Positions 51,905-60,985 of a stretch of DNA of 64,000 nt are shown piece by piece; position 1 is the first letter of the stretch, and every line of letters begins with the position of its first letter. The translations under genes and the position numbers were made by a program. A model generated the notes under the pieces. It did no database searches and had not been told where the DNA came from. It worked only from the letters and a program-made list of their open reading frames with translations. Source of the stretch: an uncultured Bacilli bacterium (GTDB lineage Bacteria > Bacillota_I > Bacilli_A > RF39 > UBA660); NCBI GenBank assembly GCA_910589375.1, contig CAJUTK010000002.1, positions 310,001 to 374,000 on the forward strand, given 5' to 3'.

Positions 51905-52967
51905 AAGTTATGAACAGAGAAAAGAAGAATTAGTAAAAAAAGGAAAAGAGCAAGGCTTCATTACCTATGAAGATCTAGCCGCTGCGTTAAAAGGATTAGA
52001 CTTAGATGCAGATTGTTTAGATGATTTATATAATGTCTTTAATGAAAATAATATTGCTATTGTTTCTGAAGAGGATGATTCCGAAAGTGGTGGAGATAAG
52101 CTTTTATTAGATGATAGTACATTAACGAAAGATTTAACAATTAATGATCCAGTTAGAATGTATTTAAAAGAGATTGGGCAAATTAAATTGTTAACATTAG
52201 AGGAAGAAGCTGCTCTTGCCGATAGAATAGTTGCAGGGGATCCAGAAGCTAAAAATATTTTGGCGGAAGCTAATTTACGTCTAGTGGTAAGTATTGCTAA
52301 ACGTTATGTTGGAAGAGGTATGCTGTTTTTGGATTTAATTCAAGAGGGTAATATTGGTCTTATGAAAGCAGTTGATAAATTTGACGTGACTAAGGGATAT
52401 AAGTTCTCTACTTATGCTACTTGGTGGATTAGACAAGCTATTACTAGAGCAATTGCTGATCAGGCTCGTACGATTCGTGTACCTGTACATATGGTAGAAA
52501 CTATTAATAAGTTAGCCCGTGTACAAAGACAGTTAACATTGGAATTAAATAGGGAACCTAGTGAAGAAGAATTAGCAAAAAAAATGAATACGAGTGTAGA
52601 TAAAATTAGGGAAATTTATAAGATAAGTCAAGACCCAGTTAGCTTAGAGACTCCAATAGGCGAAGAAGACGACTCTCATTTAGGAGATTTTATAAAAGAT
52701 GAGAGAAACTTAAGCCCAGAAGAGTTTGCTACTAATGAGATGTTAAAAGATGAGATTAGTCAGGTTTTGCTTACTCTTACAGAAAGAGAAGAAAAAGTGG
52801 TACGTTTAAGATTTGGTTTAGAAGATGGAAAACCAAGAACATTAGAAGAGGTTGGTCAAATGTTTGGTGTTACTAGGGAAAGAATTAGACAAATAGAAGC
52901 AAAAGCTTTAAGAAAGCTTCGTCACCCATCAAGAAGTCGTAAACTACGTGATTATATGGCAGAATAA
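51891..52967 (+). CDS. rpoD: Primary sigma factor (sigma-A)
   Basis: The housekeeping sigma factor. From ATG 51891 the protein has 358 residues: a short region 1.1, region 2 (ANLRLVVSIAKRYVGRGM, KGYKFSTYATWWIRQAIT), region 3 and region 4 (GVTRERIRQIEAKALRKLRH). GGAGTGAAGAAGAG precedes the ATG; the in-frame GTG at 51879 is less likely. It overlaps dnaG by 14 nt and trmK by 1 nt. Confidence 0.97.
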   Translation: MQEIKSYEQRKEELVKKGKEQGFITYEDLAAALKGLDLDADCLDDLYNVFNENNIAIVSEEDDSESGGDKLLLDDSTLTKDLTINDPVRMYLKEIGQIKLLTLEEEAALADRIVAGDPEAKNILAEANLRLVVSIAKRYVGRGMLFLDLIQEGNIGLMKAVDKFDVTKGYKFSTYATWWIRQAITRAIADQARTIRVPVHMVETINKLARVQRQLTLELNREPSEEELAKKMNTSVDKIREIYKISQDPVSLETPIGEEDDSHLGDFIKDERNLSPEEFATNEMLKDEISQVLLTLTEREEKVVRLRFGLEDGKPRTLEEVGQMFGVTRERIRQIEAKALRKLRHPSRSRKLRDYMAE

Positions 52968-53605
52968 TGAAAATATCTAAAAGATTAGAAACAATTGCTA
53001 GTCTTATTCCTAATAACAGTAAAGTAATTGATGTAGGTTGTGATCATGCCTTGTTAGACATTTATTTATGTCAAGAGAAAGGTTGCAAATGTATTGCATC
53101 AGATGTTAATCAAAAAGCTTTAGACCAAGCTAAATATAATATATTACGATTTCATGCTAAAGATGTTCAAACTGTTTTAACAGATGGATTAGATGGTATT
53201 TCTTTAGATTCAAATGATATTATTGTAATATCTGGTATGGGAACTTCTACTATTAAAGAGATTATAGAAAGAAGAAAATTAGAAAACCGCATGATTATAA
53301 GTACTCATACTGATTTTCAAGATTTAAGAAAATACATGGTAACTGTAGGATATAAAATTCAAGATGAAAAATATGTAGAGGAAAAGGGAAAACATTATAT
53401 TATTATGGATTTTATAAAAGGAGAATCCAACTATTCTATAGAAGATTTAGAATTTGGACCAATTTTAAAGGGGAATTTATTGTATCTTGAGAATGAAATT
53501 GCTAAACTATCAGAAATTATTGAGCGTATTCCAGAAAAAGATCCTGAAAGGACCTTGAAAGAAATTGTATTGAAAAAATTAGAACAATTAAAAAAAAGAA
53601 TTTAG
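52967..53605 (+). CDS. trmK: tRNA (adenine22-N1)-methyltransferase TrmK
   Basis: Methylates A22 in tRNA. The 212 residues contain the SAM-binding VIDVGCDHALLDIYL (residues 20-34), ASDVNQKALDQA, and IIVISGMGTSTIKEI, which fits TrmK, followed by a C-terminal coiled region. Its location after rpoD is conserved in Bacillota. Confidence 0.95.
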   Translation: MKISKRLETIASLIPNNSKVIDVGCDHALLDIYLCQEKGCKCIASDVNQKALDQAKYNILRFHAKDVQTVLTDGLDGISLDSNDIIVISGMGTSTIKEIIERRKLENRMIISTHTDFQDLRKYMVTVGYKIQDEKYVEEKGKHYIIMDFIKGESNYSIEDLEFGPILKGNLLYLENEIAKLSEIIERIPEKDPERTLKEIVLKKLEQLKKRI

Positions 53606-53624
53606 AAAGCTGAAATTCTTTTTT
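53592..53624. terminator. Bidirectional terminator after trmK
   Basis: AAAAAAGAATTT / AAATTCTTTTTT stem overlapping the trmK stop, also at the end of the minus-strand gene. Confidence 0.7.
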
Positions 53625-53930
53625 TTATACGAAAAAGGTAGGACCATTGGAATTAGAAAAATTAGGAAGTGATTGGTTATCAGGTACTTCCTTTGCTATA
53701 TTAGCATTATGGCTTGGTATATCTGTTTTCTTAAATTCATTCATTACTCTAAACATGGTTTTAGCGTTTTTTACAAGTGGAGATACTTGTTTGACTACGG
53801 GTATTGCTTGATTTACAAAGTTTAATGCTTTTGTTGTTCCACTTAAAATAGAACCAAAACTTAATTTGCTTAACAGTCCTGTAGAAGTAGAGGCTGGAAT
53901 GGAGTAAAGATAAGGATTATAAAAATTCAT
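53625..53930 (-). CDS. Small YqfQ/VrrA-like protein
   Basis: A 101-residue protein with GLLSKLSFGSILSGTTKALN (about residues 18-37) and VVKQVSPLVKNAKTMFRVMN. This pattern resembles the YqfQ/VrrA family, which in Bacillus also lies close downstream of the sigA-trmK genes. The start on the minus strand follows AGGAGGATGATTTC, an excellent ribosome site. No enzyme motif; function unknown. The family link is inference. Confidence 0.6.
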   Translation of the reverse strand: MNFYNPYLYSIPASTSTGLLSKLSFGSILSGTTKALNFVNQAIPVVKQVSPLVKNAKTMFRVMNEFKKTDIPSHNANIAKEVPDNQSLPNFSNSNGPTFFV

Positions 53931-54007
53931 GAAATCATCCTCCTAGAATTATTTCTAAAATATTCTATGCATTTTATTAAAAAATGTTTTCTATTTGTCA
54001 AAAAATA

Positions 54008-54016
54008 TGCTATAAT
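54008..54016 (+). promoter_or_regulatory. Extended -10 promoter of the pilus block
   Basis: TGCTATAAT, about 40 nt before the PilC-like start. Confidence 0.5.
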
Positions 54017-54055
54017 CATTATAGTGTGAGAATAAAAAGGAAAGGTCGTGTGTTG

Positions 54056-55966
54056 ATGGCAATCTTGGTTGATTTTTTATTATCGATAGTGTTACTTCCT
54101 GTAACTATTGGAAGGTGGCTTGTAAAAGCGTTTAAAAAGAATAAGATACTTGCAAGAATAGCAGATGCTTGGGTATGGTTATGTATAGGTGTCTACCATT
54201 TTTTCAAATATATTTTCGTATGTTTTTGTCTACCATTTCACTTAATAGCAAAATTTTATCAACAGATGCTTGTTTATCAAGAAGAATCCCAAGTGAAAAA
54301 GCAGGCTCAAATTAATGAGCGTGAAAGAAAAAGAAAAGAAAAAAGAGCGAAAAAAAAGAAAAACAAGAAAGATGATAAGCAGCCAGCTATTAGAGAGTTG
54401 ACTGAGGAAGAAAAAAAATTACGTGGTGTACATTTAAATGATGTATTAAAAGTAGAAAACGAACCACAACAAGAGCAACAACCTGTTGTGAAGAAGGAAG
54501 CTGTTCCTCAAGATGATTTTCTATATATTTCAGATGAATATCAGAAAAAAACAATTGGAGACCGTATTAGTGATGCCATTGAATCTTTTATCAGTATTCC
54601 AAAAAATGGAATCAAAAAGATGAAAGAAAAAGCTGAGATGTCAGCTTCTAAAAAAGAGAAAAATAAAAAAGATGTCAATAGGCAAGCTTTAATGCTAGAC
54701 TTAGAAGGGGCAGATGCCGAAAAAGAAGAAAAGAAGGTTATGTGGGAATACGTTTGCAAGACTCCTGAAGGAAAGACAGTAAAAGGGTATTTCGCAGCTT
54801 ATTCTAGGTTAGAAGTTCATTCATTTTTAATGAGTGAAAATATGGTAGTATATAGTATCCGTACGAATAAATGGATTCAGACAATGTATAGTAGTGTAAA
54901 TGGAAATGGAGCAAAGATAAAGCGAAAGGACCTAATTTTCTTCTTAACGCAGTTATCTACTTATATTAAATCAGGAATTCCATTAGTAGAAGCTATGAGT
55001 ATTTTAACTCGTCAGTTTAAAAATAAAAATTATCAGAGAATGTTCCGTTCAATGATGTACGATTTAACAATGGGTGACAGTTTTTCAAAAGCAATGGAAA
55101 ATCAGGGAAATTCATTTCCACCTATTTTAATCAATATGGTTAAGTCATCTGAATTAACAGGTGAATTACCAGAAGCACTAGATGATATGGCAGATTACTT
55201 TTCTCAAGCGGAAGCAGCTCATAAAGAGATGGTAAGTGCTATGACTTATCCTTGTATCGTTTTCTTCATGGCTATCTGTGTTACTATTTTTATGATGGTA
55301 TACATTGTTCCACAGTTTGTAGAAATTTATGAATCTATGGATGATTCAAAGATTCCGCAGTTTACATTGATGGTAATGGCAGTCAGTGACTTCCTAAAGA
55401 AAAATTTAATACAAATATTAATTGTAATAATAATCATTATTATATTTATTGTATATTGTTACAAAAATATAAAAATTTTAAGAACTTTTATGCAGTGGAT
55501 AGCTATGCATATTCCAGTTCTTGGAAATATTATTATTTATAATGAAGTTAATATGTTTAGTAAAACATTTTCATCTCTGTTATCACATAACGTATTTATT
55601 ACTGATAGTATGAATATTTTGAAAAAGATTACAAATAATGAAATTTATAAATTAATGATTTTAGATACTGTTAATAATTTAGCTTCTGGAGAAAAAATTT
55701 CTACTGCATTTAAAGATCATTGGGCTTTCCCAATTCCTGCTTATGAAATGATTGTAACAGGAGAAAAGACAGGGCAGTTAGCAGAAATGATGTCTAAGGT
55801 ATCTGCTTATTATCAAGATGAGCATAAAAATGCTGTTACTCGTGTAAAATCTTTAATGGAACCTTTAATCATAGTATTTTTAACAGTAATAGTTGGTGTA
55901 ATTGTACTTTCTATTATTATTCCAATGTTTAGTATGTATGAAAATGTACAAAATATGGGGGGATAA
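54056..55966 (+). CDS. pilC: Type IV pilus platform protein PilC/ComGB with long N-terminal extension
   Basis: An inner-membrane platform protein for pilus assembly. From ATG 54056 the protein has 636 residues. The C-terminal 350 residues are a normal GspF/PilC pair: FLTQLSTYIKSGIPLVEA, MVKSSELTGELPEALDDM, and the second half with IPAYEMIVTGEKTGQL. Before it come two hydrophobic segments (residues 1-26 and 35-62), a very basic coil (about 84-106) and a charged linker to about residue 228. PilC proteins are usually about 400 residues. The extension is not a known domain to me. Prepilin peptidase follows 2 nt later. Confidence 0.88.
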   Translation: MAILVDFLLSIVLLPVTIGRWLVKAFKKNKILARIADAWVWLCIGVYHFFKYIFVCFCLPFHLIAKFYQQMLVYQEESQVKKQAQINERERKRKEKRAKKKKNKKDDKQPAIRELTEEEKKLRGVHLNDVLKVENEPQQEQQPVVKKEAVPQDDFLYISDEYQKKTIGDRISDAIESFISIPKNGIKKMKEKAEMSASKKEKNKKDVNRQALMLDLEGADAEKEEKKVMWEYVCKTPEGKTVKGYFAAYSRLEVHSFLMSENMVVYSIRTNKWIQTMYSSVNGNGAKIKRKDLIFFLTQLSTYIKSGIPLVEAMSILTRQFKNKNYQRMFRSMMYDLTMGDSFSKAMENQGNSFPPILINMVKSSELTGELPEALDDMADYFSQAEAAHKEMVSAMTYPCIVFFMAICVTIFMMVYIVPQFVEIYESMDDSKIPQFTLMVMAVSDFLKKNLIQILIVIIIIIIFIVYCYKNIKILRTFMQWIAMHIPVLGNIIIYNEVNMFSKTFSSLLSHNVFITDSMNILKKITNNEIYKLMILDTVNNLASGEKISTAFKDHWAFPIPAYEMIVTGEKTGQLAEMMSKVSAYYQDEHKNAVTRVKSLMEPLIIVFLTVIVGVIVLSIIIPMFSMYENVQNMGG

Positions 55967-55968
55967 TT

Positions 55969-56763
55969 TTGGTTATTTATTATTCGATTTGTTTTTTTCT
56001 ATTTGGTTTAATATTTGGATCATTTTTCAATGTAGTTGGATATCGTCTACCGAAGAAGGAATCTTTAATGTTTCCTTCTTCTCATTGCACGATATGCAAT
56101 CATAAATTAGGACCATTAGAATTAATACCAGTATTTTCCTTTTTATTTCAAGGCGGAAAATGTAAAAATTGTAAAGCTAAAATTTCTTGGTACTATACAA
56201 TCTTTGAATTGCTTACTGGTATATTATTTTTACTTTCTTATTTAAGATTTGGATTTACCTATACTTGTTTTTTATCCTTGTCCTTATCTTCTATATTAAT
56301 TATTATAATAATTAGTGATTATAAGTATTATATTATTCCAGACGAGCTGATAATAGCAGGAATTATTTTAATAGGTATTAGTAAATTTTTAATTGGAGGG
56401 GGAGCACTTTCCAATTTTGCATGGATAGAAGCTCTTAAATCTTTACTTATTTCATTGGCGAATGGAATGTATAGCTTTCTATTAATGTATGCAGTTAAAT
56501 TGTTTGGTGATTTTCTATTTAAGAAAGAATCAATGGGTGGGGGAGATATAAAGCTAATGTTTTTAATAGGTATGACATTAGGATTCCCTTTATCTATTAT
56601 TACTATCTTTGTAGCTAGTATAATAGGACTTCCTATTGCTATTATGTTACTAAAGTTAAAATCAACGCATGAAATACCGTTTGGGCCTTTCTTAAGCATT
56701 GCAACTCTAGTATTATTTTTTATAAATTGTAACTGGAAGGACATTTTAATGTTATTGGCATAA
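55969..56763 (+). CDS. pilD: Prepilin peptidase (A24 family)
   Basis: A membrane aspartic protease cutting class III leader peptides. The 264 residues have an N-terminal GSFFNVVGYRLPK, a double CxxC zinc motif (CTICNHK, CKNCKAK), the first catalytic Asp in ISDYKYYIIPDE and the second in MGGGDIKLM. The start is TTG preceded by GGGGGGAT. It should process the pilin-like genes at 26276, 58445 and 58942. Confidence 0.94.
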   Translation: MVIYYSICFFLFGLIFGSFFNVVGYRLPKKESLMFPSSHCTICNHKLGPLELIPVFSFLFQGGKCKNCKAKISWYYTIFELLTGILFLLSYLRFGFTYTCFLSLSLSSILIIIIISDYKYYIIPDELIIAGIILIGISKFLIGGGALSNFAWIEALKSLLISLANGMYSFLLMYAVKLFGDFLFKKESMGGGDIKLMFLIGMTLGFPLSIITIFVASIIGLPIAIMLLKLKSTHEIPFGPFLSIATLVLFFINCNWKDILMLLA

Positions 56764-56790
56764 AAAAATGAACGTAATCGTTCATTTTTT
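56763..56790. terminator. Bidirectional terminator
   Basis: AAAAAATGAACG / CGTTCATTTTTT, TAAT loop, between convergent pilD and pilB. Confidence 0.85.
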
Positions 56791-56792
56791 AT

Positions 56793-58325
56793 TTACTTTA
56801 ATATTTCTCTCAACTCATCTTCTGTTAATCCGTCAGATTCATTTAAATCTAGACCAGAAAGAATATCTTCAATTTCACCAGTTCTATCTAATAGTTCATC
56901 GTCGTCTTCATTGGATTTGCTATCTGGATTAACTGGAAAGTCAATATTTAAAGATTTTAATGCTTCTAATAAATCTTCTTCAGACTCCTCTTTTTTATTT
57001 TTACTAGCAGGTGCTTTTTCTTTTAGAGATTCACTTTTTTTCTTTTCTTCTTCTCTTTCTTTTTTGATTAATTCATGTTCTCTTTCTTCTGCTAATCTTA
57101 AAGATTCTTTAAGTCCTATTGTAGTTTCTTTACTTGTTTCACTATTTTCTAAGTCAATTAATTTCAAAAGTTCTTCTACCGTTGTTAGACCAGCTTCTAC
57201 TTTTTCAAGACCATCTTGAAGTAGGGAAGTAACATCTTGTGAATATACTAAATGTCTTAATTCATCTTTTCTCATATTCTCAGTAATAGCATCACGGATT
57301 AATGTATTAATTAACAGTACCTCATGAATAGGAACACGCCCCTTATATCCATGATGACATTCTTCACAACCTTCAGCTGAGTAGAGATATTCGACATCCT
57401 TATTAAGTGCTTTTTTAAATAATTCTTTTTCATAAGTGCTAGCTTCTCTTTTTTTCTTGCATTTATCACATAATTTACGAGCAAGCTTTTGAGCTATGAT
57501 ACCTTCTAAAGCACTTGCTAGTAAGTATCTTTCAACGTCCATATCTAGTAAACGTTCTATTGTATTTAAAGCATCGTTGGTATGGATAGTAGATAATACT
57601 AAGTGTCCTGTAATAGAGGCACGAACGGCAATTTTAGCAGTTTCAGTATCACGAATCTCTCCAATCATGATAACATTAGGGTCTTGACGTAAGATAGAAC
57701 GTAAAACAGTGGCAAAGTCTAAACCAATTTCACTGTTAGTTTGTACTTGGTTAATTCCCTCAATGTTCATTTCGACTGGGTCCTCTACAGAAATGATATT
57801 AGTATCTTCTTTATTTAGCCTTTGTAACATAGCATATACAGTAGTAGATTTACCACTACCAGTAGCACCAGTTACCATAATGATACCATTCGGTAAAGTA
57901 AGCATTTTTTGAATTTTTTGATAGTTAGATTCTGAAAATCCTAAACTTTCAATACCAGTTCCGCTTAAACTGTAATCCATAATACGGATAACAATCTTTT
58001 CTCCTAAGTTAGTAGGTAGTACAGACACACGCATGTCTAGATTAGTACCTTGTAGATTTGCTTTAATGGCACCATCTTGCGGTAGACGTGACTCTGTAAT
58101 ATTCATTCCAGCAATAATTTTAACACGTGTTACCAAATTCTTTTGGAATAGCGCTGGTACCTCAGCATAGTCAATTAAAGATCCATCGATACGAACTCTG
58201 ATAACCATATTTTCTTTATGAGGATCAAAGTGAATATCACTGGCTCCACGTTTAGAAGAGTCAAGCATGATATCATTTACAATTTCTACAATGGGTATCT
58301 TCTCATAATCAAATGTTCTAAGCAT
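56793..58325 (-). CDS. pilB: Type IV pilus assembly ATPase PilB/GspE-like, with C-terminal tail
   Basis: A hexameric ATPase that drives pilus extension. From ATG 58325 the protein has 510 residues. Walker A is GATGSGKSTT (about residue 155), the Asp box is IISVEDPVEMNIEGI, Walker B is VIMIGEIRDTETA and a zinc-type CDKCKKK...CEECHHG follows. The N1 (MshE-like) domain of many PilB proteins is missing; the protein starts in N2. After the core (about residue 395) there is an extra acidic and Lys-rich tail of about 115 residues. GGGG lies 9 nt before ATG. Divergent from the pilin genes. Confidence 0.93.
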   Translation of the reverse strand: MLRTFDYEKIPIVEIVNDIMLDSSKRGASDIHFDPHKENMVIRVRIDGSLIDYAEVPALFQKNLVTRVKIIAGMNITESRLPQDGAIKANLQGTNLDMRVSVLPTNLGEKIVIRIMDYSLSGTGIESLGFSESNYQKIQKMLTLPNGIIMVTGATGSGKSTTVYAMLQRLNKEDTNIISVEDPVEMNIEGINQVQTNSEIGLDFATVLRSILRQDPNVIMIGEIRDTETAKIAVRASITGHLVLSTIHTNDALNTIERLLDMDVERYLLASALEGIIAQKLARKLCDKCKKKREASTYEKELFKKALNKDVEYLYSAEGCEECHHGYKGRVPIHEVLLINTLIRDAITENMRKDELRHLVYSQDVTSLLQDGLEKVEAGLTTVEELLKLIDLENSETSKETTIGLKESLRLAEEREHELIKKEREEEKKKSESLKEKAPASKNKKEESEEDLLEALKSLNIDFPVNPDSKSNEDDDELLDRTGEIEDILSGLDLNESDGLTEDELREILK

Positions 58326-58444
58326 TTTTTTCAACCCCTTTTATTCTGTTTGTATTTCTTCTTTTATATTTTAGGACTAGCATTTATCCTGAATATATTA
58401 TATAATATTTTTGTAATGAATACAATACGAGGGGTGATGTTTCT

Positions 58445-58945
58445 ATGAAAAAAAATACACGATTAGACACTAGAGCATTTGTGCTAATAGAAACTTTATT
58501 AGTTTCTTTGACAATTGCTGGGATTTTGCTTTATATGTATGTTCAATATGCTAGAATAACAGATTCTTATCACAGATTATCTCGTTATAATTCAGTCGAA
58601 AGTTTGTATCGTACCAGTAATATTAAAAGAATACTATTAATGAATGTAAAAAGGCCTTTTTATGATAAAGTAAAGTCAGGTTCTGGAATCTATCAAATTA
58701 CTAGGGAGACAAAAATAGAAGGTTCTACTATCAGTCTACCAGAGTGGAGAGAGTTTTGGGATGATATGGATATATCTATATTATATATAACAAAGGGAAA
58801 TGCTAATCTTAATAATTTAGAGGCGTCTTTTTCTCCTTTTATAAAGACTATATCTACAGATGATGGTGCATCTTATCGTATTATTGTAAAGTATGGAGAT
58901 GGAAATTTTGCAACCATTTCTTTTAAGGAGGCAACAAATATATGA
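58445..58945 (+). CDS. Pilin-like protein
   Basis: A 166-residue protein with a type III-like leader and hydrophobic helix (AFVLIETLLVSLTIAGILLY, residues 12-31). Glu at position +5 after the cleavage region agrees with pseudopilins, but the leader lacks the usual Gly-Phe; Ala-Phe is seen. The mature part has no Cys. Overlaps the following large pilin-like gene by 4 nt (ATGA). Likely a minor pilin. Confidence 0.75.
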   Translation: MKKNTRLDTRAFVLIETLLVSLTIAGILLYMYVQYARITDSYHRLSRYNSVESLYRTSNIKRILLMNVKRPFYDKVKSGSGIYQITRETKIEGSTISLPEWREFWDDMDISILYITKGNANLNNLEASFSPFIKTISTDDGASYRIIVKYGDGNFATISFKEATNI

Positions 58946-60978
58946 GAAAGACAACAGAAAGAGGTTTTACAGTAGTAGAATTATTAACTTCTTTCACATT
59001 AGCATCTGTGGTTATGATTTTACTATTTAATATTTTAATAGCTGTAAAAGCAGATTATGTAGAAGATAAAATAGAAACAGAGTATAATGCTCAACAATCT
59101 TTACTTTCTCATGCTTTAAATAAGGATGCAACGAATTGCTCTTTAAGTGCTATGACAAAAACTGGAAATACTTTTTTACTTTCTTTTATGAAAAGTGATA
59201 CTTGTTCTGGAGGTAGTAAAACCCTAAAAGTAGAAGAAACTAAAATTACTTATAATGGTAAAGTATACGAATTTCCAGATGGAGTAACAATTGATGTAAG
59301 TGGAAGTTCAGCAAAAGAAGGGGATATCAGTGGTATCCAATACTTTTTCTTAAAAATTCCTATTACTATGAATATTTATTCTACTGGTGAAACAAGAAAA
59401 TTGGACATAACTTCTTTTTATACAAAGAAGTATGTAGCACCACCAAAACCTAGAAATACTTATAAAGTCATTTATACAGATGGAGTAGATAGTGTAGTAT
59501 ATTTCCCTGATCAAGTAACAGAATTAAAGGCAGGAGAGAACACTCCAGACTTTAAAGGAAATCCAACAAGAGCAGGCTATATATTTAGAGGCTGGTCTCC
59601 AACTGTAAATCCGGTTGTATCATCAGGGGATGCGGATAGCGATGGAAATATCATTTATACTGCAACTTGGCAACGAGTTGATGAGCAACATCAAACAGAA
59701 GATTGGATTGTAATTGACTTTGATACGAATACTTGGTCTATCAATTCTAGTGGCCAAGGAAATTTGACACCTAAAAGTGGTTCTTTATCTGCTTCTAATC
59801 CAGTAGTTACTTACGGATATAAAAAAAGAGCAACTTGGGGAAATTATTATTATGATACCTATCCAAAGGCGGATCCAATTATATCCTATGAGTATGGTTC
59901 AGGAATTTCTAATGTGGCACGTGTTACTACTGCTGTTCATACACAAGGAACCACTACGGATGATTTTGGCGGCGTCTATAGGGGAGCTCGTACAACCTTT
60001 GAGGGGTTGAAAGCTGGACATGTAGATATTGTTGTAAGAAGTGTTTATGATATAACAAAAGTTACCTCAGCTAGTGGGAGCAGTATAACTGGAGTAACTA
60101 CTATTCCTGCTCAATATACTCATTTATTTCATGTTGAGGTGAGACAATCTAATGCTACGTATACTGTATCTTATACAGATGGAGTATCAGGACAAGTAAT
60201 TTTCCCTGATGAAAGCTATGAAGGATTAAAAGCAGGGGAGACGACCCCACCTTTTTCTGGAGGAACACCAACAAGATCTGGATATACCTTTATGGGTTGG
60301 GCACCAGCGGTTAGTTCTACTGTACAAGGGGATGTAACTTATGTTGCAACTTGGACGAGCAATACTGCTCCTACAACTTATTTAGCTAGTCTTTGGTATA
60401 ATAAAAGTAGTAATCTTGTAAACACATCAGAGTTGTGGGATCAAATTAATAATTGGCCTGGTAGTGTTAATAATTTAAGTGGATCTACTTCATCTATTAC
60501 AACAAGAGTTAGTAGTCAAATTCCAACACTTTCAGGGTATGTATTTAAAGGGTGGTCACTATCCCAAAATGGTGCTGTGCAATATCAGCCAGGCGCTTCT
60601 ATTACAATAACAGGCACGCCCAACACAGCTAATATTACTAGACTGTATCCTGTTTGGGCAGTAAATGCACCATCTGATGCGCTTTCCATGTCGGTATCTA
60701 CCAATATTGCAAATCCTACTGTAGGACAACAAGTTAGATATACTGTAACAATTACTAATAGTTCAAGTGTAGCTGCTAGTATTTGGCTTAGAGCGGACTT
60801 AGATGGAAAAGTAGCCTATGTATCTTCTTCTGATAATGGAAGCTATAATACAAGTTCCCATACTGTAAATTGGTCCAATATTAATATTCCAGCACATGGC
60901 AGTAAATCAGTAACCATGTATATTAACGTAACTGCGGCTGGAAATATTAATACACAGTTTGAGGGAGATGCTTATTAA
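58942..60978 (+). CDS. Large pilin-like protein with InlB-type repeats
   Basis: A 678-residue protein joining a type IV pilin N-terminus (ERGFTVVELLTSFTLASVVM, residues 6-25) to adhesion modules. Listeria-Bacteroides (Flg_new/InlB B) repeats lie at about 173-242 (AGYIFRGWSPT) and 406-471 (SGYTFMGWAPA), with a diverged third at about 478-573 (SGYVFKGWSLS). A DUF11-like beta domain is at about 577-678. Secretion is via the pilus machinery rather than a normal signal peptide. The protein could sit at the pilus tip and mediate attachment; that is inference. Translationally coupled to the gene before. Confidence 0.85.
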   Translation: MRKTTERGFTVVELLTSFTLASVVMILLFNILIAVKADYVEDKIETEYNAQQSLLSHALNKDATNCSLSAMTKTGNTFLLSFMKSDTCSGGSKTLKVEETKITYNGKVYEFPDGVTIDVSGSSAKEGDISGIQYFFLKIPITMNIYSTGETRKLDITSFYTKKYVAPPKPRNTYKVIYTDGVDSVVYFPDQVTELKAGENTPDFKGNPTRAGYIFRGWSPTVNPVVSSGDADSDGNIIYTATWQRVDEQHQTEDWIVIDFDTNTWSINSSGQGNLTPKSGSLSASNPVVTYGYKKRATWGNYYYDTYPKADPIISYEYGSGISNVARVTTAVHTQGTTTDDFGGVYRGARTTFEGLKAGHVDIVVRSVYDITKVTSASGSSITGVTTIPAQYTHLFHVEVRQSNATYTVSYTDGVSGQVIFPDESYEGLKAGETTPPFSGGTPTRSGYTFMGWAPAVSSTVQGDVTYVATWTSNTAPTTYLASLWYNKSSNLVNTSELWDQINNWPGSVNNLSGSTSSITTRVSSQIPTLSGYVFKGWSLSQNGAVQYQPGASITITGTPNTANITRLYPVWAVNAPSDALSMSVSTNIANPTVGQQVRYTVTITNSSSVAASIWLRADLDGKVAYVSSSDNGSYNTSSHTVNWSNINIPAHGSKSVTMYINVTAAGNINTQFEGDAY

Positions 60979-60985
60979 AATATAC

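Noticed and set aside
56911..57912. Several + strand ORFs opposite pilB
   Set aside because: They are antisense shadows of a well-conserved ATPase; their translations are Ser/Leu-rich without ribosome sites.
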